Part shown: positions 33,501-43,745 of the stretch, one piece after another
How the letters are laid out: every line of letters begins with the position of its first letter
How positions within the stretch are numbered: position 1 is the first letter of the stretch
DNA from: Macrolepiota albuminosa
Lineage: Eukaryota; Basidiomycota; Agaricomycetes; Agaricales; Agaricaceae
DNA length: 64,000 nt
Direction of reading: 5' to 3'
Assembly: GCA_027475525.1 (NCBI GenBank)
Contig: JAMWFC010000117.1
Location: 310,001 to 374,000 of the forward strand
Position numbers and translations under genes: made by a program
Notes under the pieces: model-generated
Databases searched by the model: none
Told to the model about the DNA's origin: nothing
Seen by the model: the letters and a program-made list of their open reading frames with translations, nothing else

Positions 33501-34609
33501 GAACATATTGGTAGATGGCGTTGTCGCTGAAATATTGCAAGAACGTAATCGCGTAGGTACAAGAGGCGTCTTGTAAATATCCAACTCATGAAGAGCCTTC
33601 TCAATCACCGACTCGGGGTGTGGACCTGAAACAGAACTCAAATCATACTGCCGAGAGACATAGCAAAGTTCAACTCACTTATACTGACGGGCTTACGGTT
33701 TGCTTCACCAAACACTAGAGAGCTATGTTGACGAGCTGGAGAATGGTGCTTTACGAAGGATCAGACGTTTGATAATTGATGCAAGGAGATTAAATTGCTT
33801 ACTCTTCGCACAGTGTCAGCAAGAGATCCAAGTGTGACGGAAGAGGACCTTGTTAATTCGTTTCGCATGGGTTTTGACGGCGCCGCCGAGGGTGCATGGA
33901 GAAATGTGGGATTTGAATAAAGCGTTTTCAATGGAGGAGGCTCAGAAACCTCTCTGAGAGGTTGCGGCGTCATCGAAGTGCGCATAAGGAATGACGGGCG
34001 GTCAGATAGAGGTGGCATTGAAAGATCCCGTGAAACCGTTCTGATGAGGTTGCTTGAATCTATCGGAGTATCTCGGTGAAGAAGGTTAGAGGAAGTAGCA
34101 AATCCGCTTGATAGAGGACGAGGTGGCGGGTCGATGGACATATTGCGCGAGTGCATGCTGGCCTGGAGATGATTATTATTTTTATTATTAAGATCATAAG
34201 ATTGCGTGACAGAAAGAGAACGAATGGAAGAAGGTTGGACCAAAGGATTGGATTGTCGGTGCTGTTGCGATTGGAACACAGAACCGGGAGGGTCAAGATA
34301 GCCATGAACTGAGGCGGTAGTCTGAGAGTACGATTCGTCACGAGGAGGACTGTGGATCCTCATGCGCTTGTTTCGTGCAGACCTGTCATCTTCCTCTACA
34401 GCTGGCTCAGAAGGAGCCCCTGCAAGACGCCTCCGCTTTCCTTGAAAATCTTTGGAATCTTCAAAATCGTCTGTGCTGGCAAACCAGGCCAAAGGAGCGG
34501 TTACGAGGCTTTTAAGGCTCCCAAAGAACGAGGAATTCCGACCAGACGGCGGCTGACGCTTCGTGAGAGGTCTTCGTCGTTGATTGCCAGACGAGCTCGA
34601 CGAGGCCAT
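30551..34609 (-). CDS. FG-repeat nucleoporin of the nuclear basket (Nup1/Nup153-like)
   Basis: The start at 34609 gives MASSSSSGNQRRRPLTKRQP, then SSFFGSLKSLVTAPLAWFAS, an amphipathic segment resembling the membrane-binding helices of Nup1/Nup60/Nup153. A Ser- and Pro-rich region follows. The last exon (30551 to about 32668) is a 700-residue FG domain with many FSFG and FxFG motifs (SGFSFGSAP, STPFSFGTSS, GSPFSFGQAMP, TSSGFRFGQS), which bind karyopherins. The C-terminus is basic (AIRKLPNRRPGAKR), as in Nup1-type proteins. A 77-bp duplication at 33024-33179 lies in an upstream coding exon and shifts its frame. The gene is divergent from TRAPPC13 with 91 bp between start codons. Assignment to an exact orthologue is uncertain because FG proteins diverge fast. 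Confidence 0.85.
33024..33179. repeat. 77-bp perfect tandem duplication 12
   Basis: Units 33024-33100 and 33101-33177 are identical, in a nucleoporin coding exon. Confidence 0.95.
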
Positions 34610-34700
34610 TGTCGAAGAAGTCGAACAACAAAGTAGCTGTCACACTTTGCGTCACATTACAGTTACCCTTCCCGGAGCCGACGCGTTGCTGCCATCCACG

Positions 34701-36743
34701 ATGGAAGGCCCTGCACACCTCCTTACTCTCAAGGTCATGCGTGTGTCTGTGCGTAGATGTCAATTGACATTGCCTGATATCTCAACCTTCGTGTTCCCAG
34801 CGGCCTGAACTTTCCAGTGCATGGCAACCTTTTTATTCAAGTTCACCCTCTTTCTCCGTGTGTGGTATTCATGTCAGACCTGCCGTTGAATTCTGATCAA
34901 AGTTTCAAATTTGAAGGCGCATTCTACTGCATCCATTGTCTCACTTCAGGGAACAACACCGCTACCTAGTCATCCAAAAACTCTCAGAGACCTTACTCAT
35001 GTTTCTGAAATCCTTACTTTGCCTTCTTCGTTCGGAGCAATACAGCTGGGAGAGACATTCTCCAGTTGTTTGTGTGTCAATAACGAATCTCAATTTGATG
35101 TTGAAGCGGTCACTCTTAGAGTAGAGATGCAGACAGCGACTGCGAAAGTCGTGCTTGCTGAATATGGCGGCTCAGATCATAAACTTGCTTCTGGGAAGAC
35201 TTTTGAGAACGTTGTGCATCATGAAATAAAGGAGCTTGGACAACACGTCTTAGCATGTATCATTACCTATCGCCAGCCACCATATTCTCGCCCATCTTCA
35301 GGTCTCCGCGAAAATCTTGAAGATCCGAGCCTGCAAACTTTCAGGAAATTCTACAAGTTTGCTGTAAAGTACACTCGAATTGTCACCAACAACTCTAAGC
35401 TTACCACCTTTTGACAGGTTACAAATCCATTATCAGTTAAGACAAAGGTCCATATCCCTAAATCTCCCTCTGCATTACTTTCTCGTGTCGAAAGGGAGAA
35501 AATTTTTCTTGAAGTGCACATTCAGAATCTCACCCAATCCCCGATGTATTTTGAAAGGGTGAAATTTGAATGCGTGGATGAATGGGAAGCGGAGGATGCA
35601 AATTTTTTGGATGACAAGGATGTGTTATTCTCTGGTCCTTCGGCGCTTATGCAACCACAGGATACAAGACAGTATATCTATATCCTCAAACCAAGATTCC
35701 TGTCGCTGTTACCCCCAGCACACACTCCTGGTACCGTTGTTCCCCTCGGAAGGCTTGACATCTTTTGGAGATCGTCTTTTGGCGAACCCGGCCGCCTTCT
35801 GACCTCTATGTTGTCTCGTAGAATACCAATACCTCCTACAATGCAAATACCCGTATCCGCCCTGCCTCCTTATCTCAAGCGTGGCGCGGTTCACGGGCCG
35901 CTATCTCGTCCACAATCCCCACAACCGAATCGATCTAGTACACCACCTCCACGACCTGGGTCACCTAACTTTCGACCTAATAACGCGAACCAATCACGCC
36001 CTCAATCGCCGTTACACCCACCAGTGGCGTCTCCGCCCGAGTTAGAGGTCGGTCTTCTCATTCGCGACACTCCTTGGGATACACTCAAGGTGGACAAACC
36101 CTTCACATTACCTCTCACCCTCGTCATATCGACCACACGGCAGCCAGGAAACGAGAAATCACGTCGAATTGTTCAGGTAGTAGCTCAACACCTTCAGCCT
36201 CCGCGTGTTCGTGTATCTGCAATTACTATCTCTTCCCCTGGTACAGAAACGTTCAGCCCGCGCCTCCCGTCTGGTTTCTCAACACCTACCTCGATTACTC
36301 CGAATTTTAACTCTGCGATCGCCCATCAGCATCTAGCAGCGGTGGCTTCACCTCGCCAAAAGGCTCTCAACGCTTTAGAAGGGAATCTAGCTTCAGGTAA
36401 CAATAATACGCCGTTGCTTCCCTCGCCGTATTTCAAGGGTTATGATGAAGTCAAGCCACTTCCCACTGTGCTATACTTGGGATCATCTTCACTTCAATTA
36501 CCACCCATTGAATTGATAACAGAACCAGAAGCTGGACAGACAGTCGCAACACAAGACTTTGAACTAACATACCTGCCTACTCGGAAGGGTTTTGTAACGA
36601 TTGGAGGATTACGTATACTTCTTGCTGACGACAAGTTTGTGGATGGCAGGGGTGCAGAAAACGCTGACACTGGCGGCAGCCTAGGCCAAGCCCGAACATT
36701 GAAGGAATGGGATGTCATAGCGGAGGCATGGGTTTCACCTTAA
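34701..36743 (+). CDS. TRAPPC13: TRAPP complex subunit 13 homologue (TRAPPC13, C5orf44 family)
   Basis: Subunit of TRAPP tethering/GEF complexes acting at the Golgi. The start MEGPAHLLTLKVMRVS fits the family's N-terminal LALKVMRLT-type motif. After two introns come LTLPSSFGAIQLGETFSSCL, VNNESQFDVEAVTLRVEMQT, VVHHEIKELGQHVLACIITY and FRKFYKFAV. A large last exon from about 35417 carries IFLEVHIQNLTQSPMYFERV, a Pro- and Ser-rich insert (about 35880-36050) and a C-terminal beta-rich part (TVLYLGSSSLQLPPIELITE, FELTYLPTRKGFVTIGGLRI). The start of the second intron-bounded exon is my best reading among nearby acceptors. It is convergent with VMA13, 108 bp between stops. Confidence 0.88.
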
Positions 36744-36851
36744 TTTTTGTGACACATACATACACATATTGAAACATTATTGAGACTGTTGGTGATCGTG
36801 AATCTTCATTAAAAAAATAGTCCGTGATATAACATGACAACCAAAAGGGAT

Positions 36852-38682
36852 CTAGACAGCGGCCCATGGCTGACTGACGAGCTGCTGCACCGCAACGAGT
36901 GCACGATATCGTACCTCCGAGTCTTCATGGGTCATTAACTCCATGACTCGGGCCTTTCCACTATACTTCTCAACCAACCTAAGCAAAAATCATTCTTATG
37001 AGTGTTGGAAAATCAGCGAAAAAGATTTAAGTACTTTTTCCCTCTGTCGGTATGTCTGACATATTGTCCAACGTCTTGGACAGCAACAGCTAGGACAAGT
37101 GGATCGGTAGATCCCTTTAGAAGCCGCAACAATATCCTACAAATTCATAATGAGCCAGAGAAGCGGAATGAGGTAGCGATAGGAAAAGGCTGACTGGAGT
37201 TGTTTGCAATCGTCGTCATTCAATTTTGAAGCATTCTCTTTCCAGAATTCATCTGACTCATGCACAGGTGACCACGAGAGGTAACCTGAGGAGAGCTCAG
37301 AAGTATATTCGTCGTATGTCCTGTGTAAAGTTTCAAGGCAACACTTACAACACTCCAAACACGACTTACGTGAGGCTTTGGAAGTTGGTGTTCAATTCAT
37401 CCCGTAGGTATTCGATATCTTCTATTATATCCTCATCTTGCCATTTTCGCGTATAAAGGTTCTTGACGAATGGAAGGAGTTTCGCAGCTGACATAGCGGG
37501 GAGATTGGCCGTCGGAGCCTTGGAAACAAGATTCTGAAATCCAATGAGTAACACAGCAAAAAAAAGGTCCACAATAGACGGACTCGAAACGTAGCCACAA
37601 CGACTCTTATGACCTTCTCTTTCACGGCGCCTTGAGCAACATCAATAAGTAGTGGTATTACGTCATATTTCCTGCGAGGTAAGTCAATCAGTATCTGCGG
37701 GTAATGTTTATTGCGGATACAGACTTGTCAAGTTCTTCTGCAACGTTCTGTTCAAAAGACAGAAGCCAAAAACACAGTGCCACCTGGTAACTCATTTGAG
37801 GTCCAGGTCTCTGTTTAAGAATATCTATATATCTGAATAGGATTGATCAACAAAGACAGAAAGAGCAGAATATGAGAAGGAAGATCACCCAGCAATGATC
37901 CCTGGGACAGCCCAGATTGACTGGCGGCAGTCACGACGGGCAAGTAATGACTCCAAACATTGGACAGCCACATCGCGTTTGTTAGGTGCTGGTCCTTGTA
38001 CTAGAGAGGCAAGGGTATCCAAGAAAGGTTTTAGATATTGCACTGGTAGCGGGGTGGATGCCGAGCTGTTGATGTATTAGGATTGCGGCAGAAGAATACA
38101 AGAAAACATGCCCGCTGGTAAGTATCGTGAGGATCTGACAAGTTTTGAGTTGTACAAATTCATCCTGGGTATCGAGGGCTCTGAGATGAAATATGAGCAA
38201 TGCATATATCCAACATTTGCTCGTCACTACCTTAGCAGAGGCAGAAAAGGAAGGTCTGGATCAGCCTCTGCAGTCCTGAGGAAAACCGATATCCTTTCCT
38301 CATAGTCTGATGCGGTATATGAGGCGTGATACGGCCGACTACAATGATGGACAAACCAGACAAAGCGTCGGCTATGAGGACCAGGAGACATTGCATCGTG
38401 TCGACGCGTTGCAACTTCTTGAGCAAGCGAAAGTAGAGAAGTGCATATGTTTGAAGATCAGAGAGAAGAATCTGCTCAACCTTGGCCCTAGGCTGCTTGT
38501 CGACCTTCTTGATCAGAGCCAGTTCCTCTGACGTGATGAGATCTGCACGTTGGTAACCCTTTGGAGGAGTTAACGCGATGAAATACGGAAGAAAGTGAGC
38601 TCACCTCCCATGGAACTGGTTTGGACCTGATTTTGGAGGACGCCTCATCAAGATAGGCATTGGAGACGAGGGAGATAGACAT
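36852..38682 (-). CDS. VMA13: V-type ATPase subunit H (Vma13), full second copy
   Basis: This is the complete gene that is cut by the left edge at 1-700. It starts [20 protein letters not shown] at 38682 and has the same exon structure at the 5' end (SYQRADL-type block read here as [20 protein letters not shown]). It continues leftwards through about nine exons, including [20 protein letters not shown] and [20 protein letters not shown] read across introns, and the canonical end [20 protein letters not shown] then [11 protein letters not shown] before TAG at 36852. The order of domains matches the HEAT/armadillo-like subunit H. It is divergent from MRPL46. Confidence 0.92.
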
Positions 38683-38716
38683 GGCGGCTGCCAACGATGG
38701 AGAGGCAAGGGCACAC

Positions 38717-38735
38717 CACGTGCGTTGCTCACGTG
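38717..38735. promoter_or_regulatory. Two CACGTG boxes, second copy
   Basis: CACGTG lies at 38717-38722 and 38730-38735, identical in position and spacing to 735-753. Confidence 0.45.
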
Positions 38736-38866
38736 ACGAGACGAAAAAGTCCTCCTGCCAGTTAAAAAGTTGAGCCTGTTATAGTAGACAAGAATGCTGT
38801 CGCGCAGCGTGCTGGCCTCATGTAGACGACAGCCCAACGGTGAGCCATTCAGCTGCCCCAGTCTTC

Positions 38867-39850
38867 ATGGCTGATGCTTCTTCAGTCGTCCTCCGTCGTT
38901 CGTTGGCCACTGAGGTTGTCTCTGAACCATCCTCATCTTCTCAGCCAGTACCACCAATACGGACTAGAAGACCTCCCCGTGCCGTCATCACTGCCGCCGT
39001 CGTCCTCAATCGCTCACCTATTCTCACTCGCACACCCTCCTTGTTTGAGCGTGCCTACTACTCCTACCAAGCGCGTATCCGACGCGCCCTCCATAGCCCG
39101 TTTCCTGTCGACTTTTATTTCAAACAGGGCTCCCTGCTTGAGACAAAATTCAGTATGGAGGAAAAAAAGCGTGAGCGCAGGGCCTTTGGTGCTAGATTCA
39201 AAGCAGAGGAGGAATATGTCAGCCAGGAGAAGGCTGCTACCAACAAAGCTGCTGCAGATCAGCTTGCATTGCAGGAAGGAGAAGACGATAAACTGATGCC
39301 TCGTGTCCATGAAGCAGACACCATCCGTGACTACAAAAGTCTTGACCGCAAGGGCAGACGCAATATCTATCTCCTTCTGCAGACGACTTCAGATGGCAAA
39401 GAAATCTGGCGCTTCCCTCAGGGTGGACTAGAGAAGGGAGAGCTTTTGCACCAGGTGTGCCTCAGATTAGGTGTCTTTTCCTGCACGACCACTCGTTTAC
39501 TTTTTCTCAATAGGCAGCGCAAAGGGATTTGTATGCCGAATGCGGGGAGAAGATGGATACTTGGATTGTCAGCCGCAATCCCGTGGGCGTTTACAAGGAG
39601 TCAGCACTTGATACATCATTACCAGAGCCGAAGGCAGAGGTACGTTCAATTAGAAGCACAACCATACTTTTTTGGTCTTACACAACTCCAGAAAATCACT
39701 TTCTTCTTCAAGGGTCACATCTTGGCGGGACAAATACATCCGAATCCAACTACCATCTCGGATTTTGCCTGGTTAACAAAGCAGGAGATTGAAACACGCG
39801 TGGAGAAGGATTACTGGGAGAGTATAAAAGATATTTTATCTGACTACTAG
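38867..39850 (+). CDS. MRPL46: Mitochondrial ribosomal protein mL46, second copy
   Basis: This has the same three exons as at 885-1868 (38867-39454, 39514-39639, 39692-39850). The base matching 1590 differs (gtc for gtg, both Val), and another change is ttg/ctc-type silent. In this copy the unspliced frame happens to stay open across both introns, giving a misleading 336-codon frame from 38840; the conserved exon-2 block AAQRDLYAECGEKMDTWIV is only produced by splicing. Confidence 0.9.
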   Translation: MADASSVVLRRSLATEVVSEPSSSSQPVPPIRTRRPPRAVITAAVVLNRSPILTRTPSLFERAYYSYQARIRRALHSPFPVDFYFKQGSLLETKFSMEEKKRERRAFGARFKAEEEYVSQEKAATNKAAADQLALQEGEDDKLMPRVHEADTIRDYKSLDRKGRRNIYLLLQTTSDGKEIWRFPQGGLEKGELLHQVCLRLGVFSCTTTRLLFLNRQRKGICMPNAGRRWILGLSAAIPWAFTRSQHLIHHYQSRRQRYVQLEAQPYFFGLTQLQKITFFFKGHILAGQIHPNPTTISDFAWLTKQEIETRVEKDYWESIKDILSDY

Positions 39851-39890
39851 ATCATGTTCTACCAAACACTTAATAATTTCTCCCACTGGA

Positions 39891-41298
39891 TCATTTGGGA
39901 GCAGCGATGGCTTTTTGACTTTGCTTTCGGGCATCATCGAATTTCCGGACAATGACTTGACACTTTGTCGACCTGCAGATGTGTTGTGAATGCGCCTTGA
40001 TCTCGTCAGAGAAAAAAGTAAGGCCTGCGGCACGCTCAACAGCGTCCACTACAATATAAAATGATAAATGACACTCTGGTATGGATTGACAAACATACCC
40101 GGTACGACGAAACTTTCAAGAGGTACTTCGTCTGGTATTATGGCATTCGGGAGAATAAATGCACCTGTAGAAATATCAAGAACATCCGGTTTTGAAGACG
40201 AGACCGGTTTTGATGTCAAAACGACTTTGGCGAAGTGTGTGGGGACAGAAACGTTTGGCGGAGAGCCGATAACTTCGTGAGTCTTGAAAAGGCAGAGGGT
40301 GGATAAATAGGAAACAAAGGATTGAGGAGTACTCACAACTCGCCACTTCCCATCACCATCCTGGCGTGGTAAGTACAAAGGTACAGTGAAAATATACACG
40401 TCCTGGAAACTTCCCGTGAGGCGCCGACACCAATCTTCCAAATATGCCCAGTCTAGAATTGTTTATTGAGAAAGAGGGAAGAGGAAGAAGTGAAGTATAG
40501 AACGAACAATGCCTATTGAAACCTTCTCCAACTTGGGGTGCCATGTTGGAAAGAAGGAATGTTTCATCCATGGCTGCCTGCGGGAATACAGTCACCGTGA
40601 ATTCATAAAGCACAAGACATTACGGACTTGCGAGGACTTTGCATCAGCAGCAGGTACCCTATAAGTTGATAGTCAACTTACGTTAAAGGGAGAACAGTAG
40701 GTTGATTTTGCACTTACATATGACCACGGTCATACCCGCTCCTGAAGTAGTCCTTCAGCCGTGCCCTGAACGTAACGGGCACAGATTCATCCTCAATAAA
40801 GTTGGACTTGGAACGATCACCGCCTTCATTAGAGCCCTTACCAGACTTCAACGAGGCTTGAGTGAGATGCTCTGCAGTCTGTTACTCGTGTATCAAGCGG
40901 AGTCCATGGTCAAAGTTGGGGACGTACCCATGATGGATGACGCAAGCGCCTGTCATATGCCGCGACGTATGCCTGACGCACCAAGATGTCCGAGATGGGC
41001 CCTAAACGTTGTAAAGGTTTAAATGCTTACAGCCGTAGAAGAAAGTTTATAACAGACCTGGATTACCATACTTCAAGATGGATGATGAAACAGCAGTGGA
41101 AGGGACGAGAGCAACCTCTTGCAATTTTGCTCTTCCGGCTTTATCCAGCTCAATTATTGGGGTATCCGACACGACTGAAGTTGGTCTAACAGGTGGTACG
41201 GTGGACCGGCTCTTACTGGAAATGACAGTGGCCACACCACCACCTATGAGAGCTCCAGCAGTAAAGAATGCAGCACGAACCAAGGTAGAGCCTGGCAT
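39891..41298 (-). CDS. NUC1: Mitochondrial nuclease NUC1 (endonuclease G family), second copy
   Basis: This is the same gene as 1909-3316 with a few substitutions (for example CLFKTH against CLLKTH, and GRLVSAPHG against GRLVSTPHR in an untranslated frame). All exon borders, the split DRGHMVPAADAK motif and the C-terminal blocks are preserved, so both copies look functional. It is convergent with MRPL46 at 40 bp. Confidence 0.92.
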
Positions 41299-42130
41299 CG
41301 AGGACTACCAGTGAGATTTGAAAAACAGCAAGCTTTCGCGGCCGGATATGCTGCCTAAAATAGTAATTATTCCTGTTAAAAAATTAATCTTCACGTGTTG
41401 TAGCATTTGGGTACCAGAACCTGCTCCACTCTGAGTAACGGTACACAGTCTAGTAACGATCTTTGTTCTAATGGGACAGGTAGTCCAACTGGTTCATCGA
41501 GTGCAATTCCGACGTGTTCCATTCTAGACAAAATGTTACATGTGTCGTGTTGTTGAGAACACAAATGGTTCTGAGGATAGTCGACAGTTGATAGTGGCTC
41601 CACCCTTTGTCTCTCTGATTCTCACAGGCTATCCCATGTCCAGCGTCAGCATCAGTGCCGTATTCCAGGGATGATTCATTTTCTTCATCTGTGTAGATGG
41701 CTGCCCAGCAGGAAGTGATGGGAAATTTTCGGAGTTCCCACTTCAAGTGACCCCGGGCACTTCACGATCCATCGTTTCCTTCCCATCGCCGATAAAATGT
41801 GAGCAGACAATATGACATGACACTTTTAGCCAATGCCTTCCGATCGTTCCAGTGAACCTCAATGGGTTAGCGGCCCACAAGCCTTCACACCAAAAATATA
41901 GCATAATAGTACAGTGTTAGAGTACCCTAGCTTCCTATTTATCAGGACTTGACCCAGTTCTATCGACTGCGTGAAGACTCTAATCTCTTGTGATAACACC
42001 GTCACACACGCTGTTCTCAGTTCGTCAGCCTACGCTTCGAATCTGTCTCCCATAGTCGAACATCGAATCCTCTGCCTTTTCCATTTAAAACGAGATCATT
42101 ATATCGTTCCACGACTTCTGAAGAACTACT

Positions 42131-42676
42131 ATGTGGCATTTACTTTCTTCTGATTTCGTCTACTTGTACTCCATCTCCGAGAAACAACCGACCACTGAGG
42201 TCAATCCCTCCAAGAGATCAACTCCCTGTTACACCGGCACGCAACGAGAATTTGGAAGCTCACAAACCAGTATCCACGACACATTTCAAAGAGAGGGAGG
42301 GCTGGAAGAAAAAGTGGGAAGGCTGGACGAAAAAGTGAGAGATCTGGAAGAAAAAGTGGGAGGACTGGAAGCAAAAGCGGGAGGGCTTGCAGACGAGCAT
42401 CAACTCAAACTTATCATCGCATCTGATCGCAATGTTGACATACAAGTCAAGGACGACGCATGCGATGCTCTACGTGAGCACCTTCTCCAAGCGTGCACTC
42501 ATATTTCTTCAACCACCTTCGAGCGCTGCCCTTACTTCTGTGGCAAACCACTTTTCGAGTGGGATGGAATTATCGAGACAGAGGAAGGTGACGAAAGGGT
42601 CCTTTGGCTGATAGAAGTGAAACGCCTTGTGCGTCACACGACGACGGTCCCAACAAAACTTGGTAAGACTATCTGA
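42131..42676 (+). CDS. Unknown protein: coiled coil plus PD-(D/E)XK-like signature
   Basis: This is the open copy of the gene decayed at 4161. From the ATG at 42131 there is a short N-terminus, a Thr/Ser-rich stretch, a heptad-like coiled coil (about residues 57-90, LEEKVGRLDEKVRDLEEKVG), then KDDACDALREHLLQA, FERCPYFCGKPLFEWDGII and VLWLIEVKRLVRH. The spacing of Asp in EWDG and Glu-x-Lys in IEVK, in a predicted strand-turn-strand, resembles the core of PD-(D/E)XK nuclease-fold proteins that are numerous and uncharacterised in fungi. A GTAAGA donor follows TKLG at about 42661 and an acceptor lies near 42724; the 3' exon is not settled (one reading ends at 42838). Nuclease activity is inference. 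Confidence 0.5.
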   Translation: MWHLLSSDFVYLYSISEKQPTTEVNPSKRSTPCYTGTQREFGSSQTSIHDTFQREGGLEEKVGRLDEKVRDLEEKVGGLEAKAGGLADEHQLKLIIASDRNVDIQVKDDACDALREHLLQACTHISSTTFERCPYFCGKPLFEWDGIIETEEGDERVLWLIEVKRLVRHTTTVPTKLGKTI

Positions 42677-42838
42677 TATATTGGGATGATGCAAAAACTG
42701 AATTTATCCGAATTTTCTGTGCAGGAGCAAAAAAGTGCGGCACAATGGGCCACTTGTGCTCATCATAGGTTGCGCGCACATGAGCCCGCCAAATACTTAC
42801 AGGGCTGGTTTCTATTGCATCCGCAACACACTTACTGA

Positions 42839-43745
42839 GCCCTATCAGGTATTTTCCCCTGCTGACATTGATAAATTTTGAAAGATTCCTCTACATACCC
42901 ATCCACACCACACATACCCCAGTACTGCACAAGATAGACCAGAACACTTATTACAATACAAACAAAGTACATTGCATACACAGCACAACTCAATTAATTT
43001 GCCTTCCGCACAAATGAGTTATACACTCGTAGATTCAAATTTCATCATGAAGTCATGCACGGCGTTGAGCTAGACCAGCCGCTACAACAAAGACTTACTG
43101 AAAGTCACTCAACTGGGGCAGGTTTACGGAACGTGCGCTTAGCATCGCGAAGCAACGCAACGATTGATGCAGGTGTCATTCCTTCCTGTGTCACAAAAAA
43201 AAATACCTAATGAAACAAATCATGAAGCGAATGAACAGGAAACAAAAACTACTAGGGGAAAGGGCAAAGGAAGTTCTAGCAGATAGCCAACTTTTAACCT
43301 TCCCTTTCCCCCAACCCCCACGTAAGTAGTACTTAGGCCGAAGGCCTTCATTGCATAACCGACCAAGTGATCTCATTCCGATACCAGAATTTCTAAAAAG
43401 CATTTTCATAAATACAAGATTCACTTGACAGAAGGAGACGATTGTGGAGCATAGATGGTGAAGTATGTATGATATAGGGAACAGGATGGGAAGAACTATT
43501 AGGAAACATTTCCATGAAGACGAAAGAAAATTGTAGGTCCTTTTTCAGTATTGAAATAAGAATGAGTGTGAAGCTGAATAAGGACATCGATGATACATTT
43601 ACGGCGGACAAACTTGAACAGTGTGAAGCGAAAATGAAAGACGTGGTCGAATGTCGTATTTCTGAGTGAAGCATTGTTGGAGATCAGTTATTACGCCCCC
43701 CTTTCCCCTGTAAACTGTCTGTGCGGACTGCATCAGCATTCTTCA
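42839..43745. other. Intergenic region; possible orphan exon on the minus strand
   Basis: At 43107-43190 (minus strand) a possible last exon reads EGMTPASIVALLRDAKRTFR before a TGA, preceded by a CAG acceptor, but I find no matching upstream exon. This segment is absent from the first copy. Otherwise no gene is seen. Confidence 0.4.

Larger units (their letters stand above)
37983..43404 (+). repeat. Long direct duplication, copy 2 (with 1-5503)
   Basis: See copy 1. Here the block is continuous with the whole of VMA13 on the left and with the PIN4-like gene on the right, so this looks like the properly placed copy. Confidence 0.9.

Noticed and set aside
38840..39850. Single 336-codon reading frame over MRPL46
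   Set aside because: It reads through two introns; the conserved AAQRDLYAECGEKMDTWIV block appears only after splicing, and the other copy has a stop in this frame.
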